The position numbers were made by a program, and so were the translations under genes. Positions 35,887 through 44,150 of a DNA stretch of 64,000 nt are shown here, one piece after another. The notes below the pieces were generated by a model. It was not told the DNA's origin and made no database searches. It was given only the letters and a program-made list of their open reading frames with translations. Origin of the DNA: Mesonia profundi (GTDB lineage Bacteria > Bacteroidota > Bacteroidia > Flavobacteriales > Flavobacteriaceae); NCBI RefSeq assembly GCF_031085155.1, contig NZ_JAVHUL010000005.1, forward strand, positions 50,775-114,774. Direction: 5' to 3'. Within the stretch, counting starts at the first letter, position 1, and each line of letters starts with the position of its first letter.

Positions 35887-36271
35887 GCTTTCCTTTTTAC
35901 AATTCTTAAAATTTTTACTTTCCTTTTCCTTAGTCTTATGTTTTCTTCAGTATTTTCTGGTAGAAGAATTCTTACAGCAAGAGGTTTACTATTCTACCTT
36001 CATGGTTTACGGATTTTTATTCACCGTAACCCTTGGAATTTATGCAGTCTTGTTATTTATACATAAAAACTTTAAAGACAAAACAGGCTTTGCCTTTATG
36101 GGACTCAGCTTATTTAAAATGTTCTTGTCTGTGCTTTTTCTTCTCCCCGTAATCCTGGCTAAAGAAGACCAAGGCAATTTACTTTTAGATATTTTCGCTT
36201 TTTTTATTCCATACTTTCTATACTTACTTTTTGAGACGGTTTTTGCAGTGAGATTACTGCAAGATAAGTAG
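35873..36271 (+). CDS. Membrane protein in the atp locus (DUF6168/AtpI-like)
   Basis: 132 residues with four hydrophobic helices (about 8-28, 42-64, 74-96, 106-126). Its position between the atpZ-like gene and atpB is that of the second AtpI-like membrane protein in flavobacteria, which I recall as DUF6168. It overlaps the upstream gene by 14 bp. ATG at 35879 is an alternative start. Probably assists ATP synthase membrane-sector assembly, by inference from position. Confidence 0.75.
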   Translation: MTMNKLSFLQFLKFLLSFSLVLCFLQYFLVEEFLQQEVYYSTFMVYGFLFTVTLGIYAVLLFIHKNFKDKTGFAFMGLSLFKMFLSVLFLLPVILAKEDQGNLLLDIFAFFIPYFLYLLFETVFAVRLLQDK

Positions 36272-36352
36272 CTTTAAATCAGTAAAATAAGAACTTCTTC
36301 GCAGGAAGCATATTTTTTTTATAGCAAGGCTTTCAGATAAAGATTAAAAGTA

Positions 36353-36360
36353 TATCTTTG
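36353..36360 (+). promoter_or_regulatory. TATCTTTG -7 promoter element for the atp operon
   Basis: Strong TAnnTTTG match 33-40 bp before the atpB ATG at 36393, after a 121-bp gap from the previous gene. It probably starts the atpBEFHAG transcript. Confidence 0.7.
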
Positions 36361-36392
36361 CAGCAAAATTTAGAGAGCACAATTCGGGTACT

Positions 36393-37475
36393 ATGAAAGC
36401 ACACCAATCTTTGAAGATGATAGTGACATTGACAATAGCATTTGCTATGATGCCGTTTTTGTCATTTGCTAAGAAAGATATCGCTGAAGCGGAGAAAGAA
36501 TTTAATCCAACAGATATGATCATGCACCACATTGGTGATGCTCACGGTTGGCATTTTTTTGGAAGTGGAGAAAGCGCTGTTACGTTACCCCTTCCAGTTA
36601 TCTTGTATACAGATAATGGCTTGGTGACTTTTATGTCTAGCGATTTTCACCACGATACAGAAGGTGAATATATTGTAGAAAAAGACGGCATGAGTTTCGT
36701 TAATTTCCACGAAAAAATCTACCAATTAAATGCTGGTGTTCAAGATATTGAGTTTAATGAAGATCAAGAGCCTCTAAATGCTTCAAAACCTTACGACTTT
36801 TCAATTACCAAGAACGTAGCTGCTATGTTATTAACGGTAATTGTGATGCTGGTTTTCTTTTTCAGCTTAGCTAAGCACCATAAGAAAAATACACACGCTC
36901 CAAGAGGTATGAATAATGCCTTGGAGACTTTAGTGCTTTTTGTACGAGACGATATTGCAAAGCCACAAATTGGAGAGAAGAAGTATAGGAAGTTTATGCC
37001 TTACTTATTAACGGTTTTCTTTTTTATCTGGATTACGAATATGTTAGGTTTATTGCCGGGAGCAGCAAACGTTACTGGAAACATTTCGGTAACCGTATCT
37101 TTAGGATTATTTACTTTGGTATTGATTTTGGTTAATGGAAATTCGGATTTCTGGAAGCATACCTTATGGATGCCGGGAATTCCTACTTTTGTAAAGCCTA
37201 TTTTGGCGGTGGTAGAGATTTTAGGTCTTATTATTAAGCCAGTCGCGTTAATGATTCGTTTGTTTGCGAACATCACGGCAGGGCACATTATTATATTGAG
37301 TTTATTAGGATTAATATTTATATTAGAAAGTGCAGGTGTGGCCGGAGTTTCGGTTCCATTCGCGCTCTTTATTATGGTTTTGGAGTTATTGGTAGCGTTT
37401 CTTCAAGCTTTTATTTTTACAATGCTATCAGCGCTATTCATTGGAATGGCGGTACAAGAACATGAACATCATTAA
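36393..37475 (+). CDS. atpB: ATP synthase Fo subunit a
   Basis: Proton-channel subunit. 360 residues, longer than E. coli AtpB because of an N-terminal signal-like segment and a periplasmic region of about 120 residues rich in His and acidic residues, as in other Bacteroidota. The channel helix holds the essential Arg in ALMIRLFANITAGHIIIL (near residue 285). The preceding helices include TNMLGLLPGA. It works with the c ring encoded next and has its own promoter at 36353. Confidence 0.96.
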   Translation: MKAHQSLKMIVTLTIAFAMMPFLSFAKKDIAEAEKEFNPTDMIMHHIGDAHGWHFFGSGESAVTLPLPVILYTDNGLVTFMSSDFHHDTEGEYIVEKDGMSFVNFHEKIYQLNAGVQDIEFNEDQEPLNASKPYDFSITKNVAAMLLTVIVMLVFFFSLAKHHKKNTHAPRGMNNALETLVLFVRDDIAKPQIGEKKYRKFMPYLLTVFFFIWITNMLGLLPGAANVTGNISVTVSLGLFTLVLILVNGNSDFWKHTLWMPGIPTFVKPILAVVEILGLIIKPVALMIRLFANITAGHIIILSLLGLIFILESAGVAGVSVPFALFIMVLELLVAFLQAFIFTMLSALFIGMAVQEHEHH

Positions 37476-37509
37476 TTTTTAATTTTTAATTTTTTTAATT
37501 TTTTTTACT

Positions 37510-37731
37510 ATGGAATTATTATATGTAGGATTGGCAGCTATCGGAGCTGGATTAGCAGTTATTGGAGCAGCAATTGGTGTTGGTAAGATTGGGGGGTCAG
37601 CTATGGAAGCGATCGCTCGTCAGCCAGAAGCATCAGGAAAGATCCAAACGGCAATGATTATTGCAGCGGCACTTGTAGAGGGTGTGGCATTATTCGGTGT
37701 AGTAGCAGCTTTATTAGGTGTGTTACGTTAA
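37510..37731 (+). CDS. atpE: ATP synthase Fo subunit c
   Basis: 73-residue hairpin that forms the rotor ring. Two helices with the GAGLAVIGAAIGVGKIGG glycine pattern, the polar loop ARQPEA, and the ion-binding Glu in AAALVEGVALFGVV (near residue 57). The residue after this Glu is Gly and there is no Gln in the helix 1 position typical of sodium rings, so proton coupling is likely. A hairpin follows the gene at 37749. Confidence 0.97.
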   Translation: MELLYVGLAAIGAGLAVIGAAIGVGKIGGSAMEAIARQPEASGKIQTAMIIAAALVEGVALFGVVAALLGVLR

Positions 37732-37748
37732 GAATTAGAAGACAAATT

Positions 37749-37780
37749 CCTTCACAACGGTTGGTTGTGAAGGGGTTTTC
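37749..37780 (+). terminator. Hairpin between atpE and atpF (partial terminator or processing site)
   Basis: Perfect 10-bp stem CCTTCACAAC / GTTGTGAAGG with a 5-nt loop, then GGTTTTCTT. The T run is short and interrupted, so termination would be incomplete. It sits just after the c-subunit gene, the one needed in excess. Confidence 0.65.
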
Positions 37781-37821
37781 TTAAAAATTGATGTGAGTTA
37801 ACTATTAGATAGTAATAAATT

Positions 37822-38316
37822 ATGGATTTAATTAAACCTGAAATTGGCTTATTTTTCTGGCAGACCATCGTTTTTTTGGTGCTGTTATTTTTAATGGCAA
37901 AATTTGCTTGGAAACCAATTTTGAACTCTATAAGACAGCGTGAAGATTCTATCAATGATGCGTTAGCATCTGCAGAGAGTGCACGTCTTGAAATGACGAA
38001 TTTAAAAGCGAACAACGAAAAGCTTTTAAAGGAAGCAAGAGAAGAACGCGATGGGATGATAAAGGAAGCGCGTCAAATTAAAGAAAAAATGATTGCTGAT
38101 GCTTCTGATGATGCACAAGTAAAAGCAAATCAAATGATAAGCGCTGCACAAGACGCTATCAAAATGGAAAAACAAGCAGCTTTGAATGAGATTAAAACTC
38201 AGGTAGCTACGCTTTCCATAGAAATTGCAGAGAAAGTAGTAAGTAAAGAATTAACTAGTAAAGAAGACCATATGAAATTGGTAGCCTCTATGCTAGATGA
38301 TGTAAAGTTAAACTAA
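37822..38316 (+). CDS. atpF: ATP synthase Fo subunit b
   Basis: Peripheral stalk subunit, 164 residues. One N-terminal membrane helix (LFFWQTIVFLVLLFLMAKFAW, about 10-30) followed by KPILNSIRQRE and a long charged coiled coil to the end. Normal length. Spacing to atpH is 16 bp. Follows the hairpin at 37749. Confidence 0.96.
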   Translation: MDLIKPEIGLFFWQTIVFLVLLFLMAKFAWKPILNSIRQREDSINDALASAESARLEMTNLKANNEKLLKEAREERDGMIKEARQIKEKMIADASDDAQVKANQMISAAQDAIKMEKQAALNEIKTQVATLSIEIAEKVVSKELTSKEDHMKLVASMLDDVKLN

Positions 38317-38332
38317 TCAAATTAGTTAAAAG

Positions 38333-38878
38333 ATGGCTAATACAAGAGCAGCTCAACGTTACGCAAAAGCAATTTTAGATCTTTCTAATGAAAAATCTGT
38401 GGTTGCTGAAGTAAATAATGATATGCGTCTCATCGCAAATACATTAGAGCAAAACCAAGAGCTTAGAGATGTGTTGCAAAGCCCGGTAGTTCAACCTTCC
38501 GTAAAGCAAAGCATTCTAAAAGCAATTTTTAAGGAGGTGAATGAGGTCAGCTCAAATGCTTTTAAGGTGTTATTAGAAAATAATAGAATTAATTTATTGT
38601 CTCTTGTGGTAGACCGATTTATCTATCTTTACGATGAGGCCAATAATATTAAAGTGGCTAAGGTAACTACGGTAGAACCTTTAACTCCAGAAATGGAGCA
38701 AAGTGTTTTAAAGAAGGTAAAAGAACTTACCGGAAGTGAAGTTACTTTAATCAATAAAATAGATGCTTCAATTATAGGAGGTTTTATCTTACGTATAGGA
38801 GATTTACAGTATGACGCAAGTATATCTGGTAAATTAAACTCCCTAAGAAAGACGTTCAATAATCAAGCATACGCGTAA
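38333..38878 (+). CDS. atpH: ATP synthase F1 subunit delta
   Basis: Joins the peripheral stalk to the F1 head. 181 residues beginning MANTRAAQRYAKAILDLSNE; the C-terminal signature is IIGGFILRIGDLQYDASISGKLNSL in pieces (about 143-168). Typical OSCP/delta length and order between atpF and atpA. Confidence 0.96.
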   Translation: MANTRAAQRYAKAILDLSNEKSVVAEVNNDMRLIANTLEQNQELRDVLQSPVVQPSVKQSILKAIFKEVNEVSSNAFKVLLENNRINLLSLVVDRFIYLYDEANNIKVAKVTTVEPLTPEMEQSVLKKVKELTGSEVTLINKIDASIIGGFILRIGDLQYDASISGKLNSLRKTFNNQAYA

Positions 38879-38930
38879 AAAATAGTAATAAAAACGATAC
38901 GTTTTAGTATCCCATTTATCATAAATAATT

Positions 38931-40511
38931 ATGGCAGAAGTAAATCCTGCTGAAGTTTCAGCAATTTTAAAAGAACAACTATCTGGTTTTGAAGCAAAGG
39001 CTTCTTTAGACGAGGTAGGTACAGTATTAACCGTAGGAGATGGTATTGCAAATGTATACGGTCTTGAAAATGCAGAATATGGAGAACTGGTAGAGTTTGA
39101 AAGTGGACTGCAAGGAATGGTACTTAACCTAGCAGAAGATAATGTTGGGGTAGTATTACTTGGACCTTCTCAAGAAATTAGTGAAGGTGATACGGTAAAA
39201 CGAACTCAAAAAATTGCTTCTATCAATGTAGGAGAAGGAATTGTAGGTCGTGTCGTAGATACTTTAGGGAAACCTATTGATGGGAAAGGACCAATTGCTG
39301 GCGAAACCATTCAAATGCCATTAGAAAGAAAAGCTCCGGGTGTAATTTATCGTGAGCCGGTAACCGAGCCCCTACAAACAGGGATCAAATCTATTGATGC
39401 GCTTGTTCCTGTAGGAAGAGGGCAAAGAGAATTGGTGATTGGTGACCGTCAAACCGGTAAAACCACCGTTTGTATTGATACGATTCTTAATCAAAAAGAA
39501 TTTTACGATGCAGGAGAACCTGTATATTGTATTTATGTTGCGATTGGACAAAAAGCTTCTACCGTTGCCGGAATTGCACAAACATTAGAAGATAAAGGCG
39601 CATTAGCCTATACCACCATCGTTGCTGCAAACGCATCAGATCCTGCTACGATGCAGGTATATGCACCCTTTGCTGGAGCAGCGATTGGAGAATATTTTAG
39701 AGATACCGGTAGACCCGCATTAATCATTTATGATGATTTATCTAAACAAGCGGTAGCTTACCGTGAGATTTCTCTTTTATTACGTCGTCCACCAGGACGT
39801 GAAGCATACCCTGGAGATGTATTTTACTTACACTCTAGATTATTAGAGCGTTCAGCAAAAGTGATCAATAATGATGCTATTGCAAAAGACATGAACGACC
39901 TTCCAGATTCTTTAAAAGATAGAGTTAAAGGAGGAGGTTCCTTAACGGCTTTACCTATTATTGAAACTCAAGCAGGTGACGTTTCTGCGTATATTCCAAC
40001 TAACGTAATTTCGATTACAGATGGTCAGATTTTCTTAACCTCAGATTTGTTTAACTCTGGAGTTCGTCCTGCGATTAACGTTGGTATTTCGGTATCACGT
40101 GTAGGAGGTAACGCACAGATTAAATCGATGAAGAAAGTATCGGGTACCTTAAAATTAGATCAGGCTCAATATAGAGAATTAGAGGCTTTTGCTAAGTTTG
40201 GATCAGATTTAGATGCTTCTACTTTAAGCACGATTGAAAAAGGAAAGCGTAACGTAGAGATCTTAAAGCAAGCTCAAAATGACCCTTATCCAGTAGAGAA
40301 TCAAATCGCTATTGTATATGCAGGTTCTAAGAACTTATTAAGAGATGTTCCTGTAAATAAAGTAAAAGAATTTGAGGCAGATTATCTTGCTTTCTTAGAT
40401 GCTAAGCATAGAGATACCTTAGATACTTTAAAATCGGGTAAACTGACTGATGACGCTTTAGATGTATTAAGAAATGCAGCTAAAGAAATTTCAGCAAAGT
40501 ATAAAAAATAA
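38931..40511 (+). CDS. atpA: ATP synthase F1 subunit alpha
   Basis: Non-catalytic nucleotide-binding subunit, 526 residues. The P-loop is GDRQTGKT (near residue 172). The signature [14 protein letters not shown] (near 377) and the arginine-finger region around SVSR are present. Strongly conserved throughout. Codon usage is regular, as expected for a highly expressed gene. A 128-bp gap with a hairpin separates it from atpG. Confidence 0.98.
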   Translation: MAEVNPAEVSAILKEQLSGFEAKASLDEVGTVLTVGDGIANVYGLENAEYGELVEFESGLQGMVLNLAEDNVGVVLLGPSQEISEGDTVKRTQKIASINVGEGIVGRVVDTLGKPIDGKGPIAGETIQMPLERKAPGVIYREPVTEPLQTGIKSIDALVPVGRGQRELVIGDRQTGKTTVCIDTILNQKEFYDAGEPVYCIYVAIGQKASTVAGIAQTLEDKGALAYTTIVAANASDPATMQVYAPFAGAAIGEYFRDTGRPALIIYDDLSKQAVAYREISLLLRRPPGREAYPGDVFYLHSRLLERSAKVINNDAIAKDMNDLPDSLKDRVKGGGSLTALPIIETQAGDVSAYIPTNVISITDGQIFLTSDLFNSGVRPAINVGISVSRVGGNAQIKSMKKVSGTLKLDQAQYRELEAFAKFGSDLDASTLSTIEKGKRNVEILKQAQNDPYPVENQIAIVYAGSKNLLRDVPVNKVKEFEADYLAFLDAKHRDTLDTLKSGKLTDDALDVLRNAAKEISAKYKK

Positions 40512-40584
40512 AAAGTATTGAGTACTGAGGTTTGAGTAGTAGGAAACTCAAATTAAAGAATAGTAAAGTACCATATAAATTACA

Positions 40585-40624
40585 AGTATTGAGTATTTTG
40601 TTTGATAGCTAAATACTCAATACT
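40585..40624. repeat. 14-bp perfect inverted repeat just before atpG
   Basis: AGTATTGAGTATTT and AAATACTCAATACT pair perfectly across a 12-nt loop, ending 15 bp before the atpG ATG. The gap also has further TATTGAGTACT-like repeats around 40514. It is AT-rich with no T tract beyond the stem. Confidence 0.6.
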
Positions 40625-40639
40625 CAATACTAGAAATAA

Positions 40640-41506
40640 ATGGCAAATTTAAAAGAATTACGTAGTAGGATTACCTCGGTTTCTTCAACGATGCAGATTA
40701 CCAGTGCCATGAAAATGGTATCTGCTGCGAAGTTAAGCAAAGCGCAAGATGCTATTACAGCAATGCGTCCTTACGCAGATAAACTTACCGAGCTTTTACA
40801 AGGCTTAAGTGCCACTTTAAGCGAAGGTGCTAATAGCAAGTTTGCTGAAGATCGCGAAGTGCAACGTGTACTTATTGTTCCTATTTCATCTAACAGAGGT
40901 TTAGCAGGAGCTTTTAACACCAATATTATTAAAGGAGTTAAAAGAATTTCTGCGGAACAATATGCAGATAAAAATATTCATTTGTTTACTCTAGGGAAAA
41001 AAGCAGATGATATTTTAAAGAAAACCTTTACCGTAGATAAAAACGATAATAACATTTTCGACCATTTAGAATATGAGCCTGTAGCAGAGATAGCAGAACA
41101 TATTATGGCTGAGTTTGTAGAAGGGAAGTACGACAAGGTAGTCTTGGTGTACAACAGTTTTAAAAATGCGGCGACTCAAATTGTAATGGCTGAACAGTTT
41201 TTACCGATTGTTCCTATGGAAACCGAAGAAGAAGAAAAGGGGACTTTAGATTACGTTTTTGAGCCTAATAAGGAAGAAATTATTGATGAGCTTATTCCTA
41301 AGTCGCTTAAAATGCACTTGTTTAAAGCCTTGAGAGATTCTTTTGCATCAGAGCACGGAGCGCGTATGACCGCGATGCATAAAGCAACCGATAACGCTAC
41401 AGAATTAAGAGATTCTTTAAAACTGTCTTACAACAAAGCACGTCAAGCTTCTATTACCAACGAAATTTTAGAAATTGTTGGTGGAGCGGAAGCGGCGAAC
41501 AATTAG
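40640..41506 (+). CDS. atpG: ATP synthase F1 subunit gamma
   Basis: Central rotor shaft, 288 residues. The N-terminal coil has ITSVSSTMQITSAMKMVSAAKL, and the C-terminal signature is KATDNATELRDSLKLSYNKARQASITNEILEIVGGAEA in pieces. The last codons (AEAANN-stop) are the first bases of a 47-bp unit that is then repeated seven times downstream. atpD and atpC do not follow; in Bacteroidota they lie in a separate locus. Confidence 0.97.
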   Translation: MANLKELRSRITSVSSTMQITSAMKMVSAAKLSKAQDAITAMRPYADKLTELLQGLSATLSEGANSKFAEDREVQRVLIVPISSNRGLAGAFNTNIIKGVKRISAEQYADKNIHLFTLGKKADDILKKTFTVDKNDNNIFDHLEYEPVAEIAEHIMAEFVEGKYDKVVLVYNSFKNAATQIVMAEQFLPIVPMETEEEEKGTLDYVFEPNKEEIIDELIPKSLKMHLFKALRDSFASEHGARMTAMHKATDNATELRDSLKLSYNKARQASITNEILEIVGGAEAANN

Positions 41507-41834
41507 CGACTGAAAGGAGCAAATTTATCAAAGCAGAAGCGGCGAACAATTAGCGACTGAAAAGAGCAAATTTATCAAAGCGGAAGCGGCGAACAATTAG
41601 CGACTGAAAGGAGCAAATTTATCAAAGCAGAAGCGGCGAACAATTAGCGACTGAAAAGAGCAAATTTATCAAAGCGGAAGCGGCAAACAATTAGCGACTG
41701 AAAGAAGCAAATTTATCAAAGCGGAAGCGGCAAACAATTAGCGACTGAAAGAAGCAAATTTATCAAAGCGGAAGCGGCAAACAATTAGCGACTGGAAGGA
41801 GCAAATTTATCAAAGCCGAAGCAACGAACAATTA
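41486..41834 (+). repeat. 47-bp tandem repeat array starting in the atpG stop region (7 units plus part)
   Basis: Units begin at 41486, 41533, 41580, 41627, 41674, 41721, 41768 and a partial one at 41815, an exact 47-bp period. Each starts with GCGGAAGCGG or a one-base variant, contains the atpG stop context AACAATTAG, and ends AGCAAATTTATCAAA. Units 1 and 3 are identical, as are 2 and 4, and 5 and 6, so a 94-bp dimer and then a monomer were duplicated. 47 is not a multiple of 3, so the array is not a coding repeat. Confidence 0.95.
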
Positions 41835-41897
41835 ATTTTCATTAGGTTTTATGCGGATTTGCATCTAGTAAATTTAGCAGCATAGAATAAAATTTAT

Positions 41898-41931
41898 AAA
41901 AGCCCTGATTTTTTCAGGGCTTTCTTTTTTA
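41898..41931 (+). terminator. Terminator of the atp operon
   Basis: Stem AAAGCCCTGA / TCAGGGCTTT with a TTTTT loop, followed by CTTTTTT. It comes after the 47-bp repeat array, so the array lies in the transcribed 3' untranslated region. Confidence 0.9.
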
Positions 41932-42023
41932 TCCATTTCTATTGAAAAGCAAGTCTATAGGAAACGATTTGAATGCTACATTTTATTGTTGAATTGGTAT
42001 TAATTCAATACTTTTATTCCCTT

Positions 42024-42119
42024 AACCCTCTAGAGGGTTTAAATTTCCGAGGCTTGCCTCGGTCTTAAAAAATATTTTCCATTCACACTTTGTGGGCTAG
42101 CCCCAAGGTTCTTGATTTA
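42024..42119. repeat. Double-hairpin dispersed element upstream of the flippase gene
   Basis: Holds a perfect 16-bp palindrome AACCCTCTAGAGGGTT, a second hairpin CCGAGGC-TT-GCCTCGG (42047-42062), TTAAAAAATATTTTCCAT and, at the right end, CAAGGTTCTTGATTTA (42104-42119). Similar blocks occur at 63451-63557; the last 16 bases recur exactly at 48627-48642. The 41507-42128 gap contains no gene. Confidence 0.6.
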
Positions 42120-42128
42120 TAAGCGCAT

Positions 42129-43559
42129 TTGAGTACTTTAAAACGATTTTTTCAAGACACTTTTATCTACGGATTGGCAACGGTTTTACCGCGCTTGATG
42201 AATTTCTTGCTGCTGCCCTTGCTAACAGGTTCCCTTGCAAACGCTAGTTATTCAGACAATACCACCTTTTACATTTACGCCGCGTTTTTTAATGTGTTGC
42301 TTACCTACGGCATGGAAACTTCCTTTTTTCGTTTTTTTAGTCGGCATAAAGAAAAAAACAAAGTCTTTTCAACTGCATTTATCAGCTTAACGCTAACCAC
42401 CATTTTCTTTTTCGCCTTGGTTTGGACCTATAACGTAGAGTTGGCTCATTATGTAAACCTTAAACTACGGTATTTTAACCTGCTTATCAGTGTGATTGCT
42501 TTAGACACCTTGGTGGTGATTCCCTTTGCTTTATTGCGCGCTACAGGAAGACCTATCAAATTTTCTATTATTAAAGTCCTCAATATAGGGATGTATGTGG
42601 CGTTAAACTATTTCTTTTTGTGGATGGTTCCCAAATATAATATTTCATTGGGTTTCTTAGATTATAGCAATGATTTGGTGACCTATGTTTTTATTGCCAA
42701 TCTAATAGCCAGCCTATTTACCTTTTTTCTTCTTTCTCCCTATTTCTTCAAAACCAAATTGGTGTTTGACTGGGGCATTTTAAAACAGTTTTTAAATTAC
42801 GGGTGGCCCATTATGATTGCTGGACTCGCTTATGTGATTAATGAAAATTTCGATAAATGGTTGTTGCCGCAATTACTAGGCAAAGACATTAATGGCGCCT
42901 ATGCTGCTTGTTATAAAATTGCCGTCTTTATGACCATATTTATTCAAGGTTTCCGCTTAGGAGCCGAACCTTTTTTCTTTAACCATGCCAAAGAGAAAAA
43001 TGCAAAAAACACCTACGCCCTTATCATGAAATATTTTGTGGTTTTAGGGAGTTTAATGCTGGTGTTTATTGTCGCTTACCTGCATGTCTTTAAAGAATTA
43101 ATTGTAACAAATCCATCTTATTGGGTGGCGATAGACATTGTTCCTATTGTACTTCTTGCCAATTTGATGCTGGGTATTTATTTCAATTTGGCCTATTGGT
43201 ATAAACTGACTGATAAAACCCGCTTCGGGATGTATTTTTCTATCCTAGGCGCCGTGCTGACCATTGGTCTCAACTATGCGCTAATTCCTGTAATTGGATT
43301 AATGGGAGCGGCTTACACCACCTTGATTGCTTATACGGTTATGGTAGTGATTTCTTACCTTATCGGAAGAAAACATTATGACATTCCCTATGATTTAAAA
43401 AATATTGGAATCTACTTGGGCTTGGGTATTGGCTTCGCTTTTAGTTCATTTTATGTTTTTGATAACAATTTAATCATCGGAAGCTTATTAGTTTTCTTAT
43501 TTTTGGGAATCATCTATTTTAAAGAAAGAAAATACCTTTCTCAATTTTTACAACGTTAA
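42129..43559 (+). CDS. Polysaccharide/lipid flippase-like membrane protein (MOP superfamily)
   Basis: 476 residues with about 14 hydrophobic segments. MSTLKRFFQDTFIYGLATVLPRL is the typical N-terminus of the flavobacterial Wzx-like protein placed before dut. Further motifs are NYGWPIMIAGLAYVINENFDKWLLPQLLG and the C-terminal PVIGLMGAAYTTLIAYTVM. It starts with TTG. Conserved synteny with dut suggests a core envelope lipid role, perhaps peptidoglycan or polysaccharide precursor export, rather than a strain-specific O-antigen. Confidence 0.85.
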   Translation: MSTLKRFFQDTFIYGLATVLPRLMNFLLLPLLTGSLANASYSDNTTFYIYAAFFNVLLTYGMETSFFRFFSRHKEKNKVFSTAFISLTLTTIFFFALVWTYNVELAHYVNLKLRYFNLLISVIALDTLVVIPFALLRATGRPIKFSIIKVLNIGMYVALNYFFLWMVPKYNISLGFLDYSNDLVTYVFIANLIASLFTFFLLSPYFFKTKLVFDWGILKQFLNYGWPIMIAGLAYVINENFDKWLLPQLLGKDINGAYAACYKIAVFMTIFIQGFRLGAEPFFFNHAKEKNAKNTYALIMKYFVVLGSLMLVFIVAYLHVFKELIVTNPSYWVAIDIVPIVLLANLMLGIYFNLAYWYKLTDKTRFGMYFSILGAVLTIGLNYALIPVIGLMGAAYTTLIAYTVMVVISYLIGRKHYDIPYDLKNIGIYLGLGIGFAFSSFYVFDNNLIIGSLLVFLFLGIIYFKERKYLSQFLQR

Positions 43560-43565
43560 TTCATT

Positions 43566-43997
43566 ATGACTATAAAAATCATCAATAAGTCCAATCACGA
43601 TTTACCTCATTACGAAACCGAAGCTTCGGCTGGAATGGATCTAAGAGCTAATCTTGAAGATCAGGTAATCTTAAGTCCGTTGGATCGCATCATCGTTAAA
43701 ACAGGCTTATTTATAGAATTACCCATAGGTTTTGAAGCTCAAGTACGTCCCAGAAGTGGCTTAGCCGCTAAAAAAGGAATTACCGTATTGAACGCTCCAG
43801 GAACGATAGATGCCGATTATCGCGGAGAAATTGGCGTGATTTTAGTGAACCTTTCTAAAGAATCTTTTACCATTAATGATGGCGAGCGCATTGCACAATT
43901 GGTGATTGCCAAGCACGAAAGAGCCGAATGGGAGAAAGTAGAAGTCTTAGGAGAAACCGATCGCGGGGAAGGTGGTTTTGGTAGCACTGGAGTCTAA
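43566..43997 (+). CDS. dut: dUTP diphosphatase
   Basis: Trimeric dUTPase converting dUTP to dUMP. 143 residues with all five motifs: AGMDLRA (22-28), [11 protein letters not shown] (near 64), [13 protein letters not shown] (near 79), ERIAQLVI (near 107) and [10 protein letters not shown] at the C-terminus. It lies 6 bp after the flippase gene. Confidence 0.97.
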   Translation: MTIKIINKSNHDLPHYETEASAGMDLRANLEDQVILSPLDRIIVKTGLFIELPIGFEAQVRPRSGLAAKKGITVLNAPGTIDADYRGEIGVILVNLSKESFTINDGERIAQLVIAKHERAEWEKVEVLGETDRGEGGFGSTGV

Positions 43998-44016
43998 TTC
44001 CTGCGCAGGCAGGAAT
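43997..44016 (+). repeat. Hairpin after dut
   Basis: ATTCCTGC-GCAG-GCAGGAAT, an 8-bp stem that begins on the last base of the dut stop. No T tract follows, so it is more likely a small dispersed GC-rich palindrome than a terminator. The gap to 44150 holds nothing else. Confidence 0.5.
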
Positions 44017-44150
44017 CTTATCATTCCAAAACCCTAACTTGACTCGGTTCTAGGTCAATACATTTGTTGAACCTGATTTGAGTTTGCTTCAGAAAAAAGA
44101 ATAAAAATATACTGTTTAATTAAAATATACTCGCGTTTGCGGGCAATGAT

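Noticed and set aside
41486..41834. CRISPR array
   Set aside because: The 47-bp units are contiguous with no unique spacers, begin in a coding gene, and no cas gene is near.
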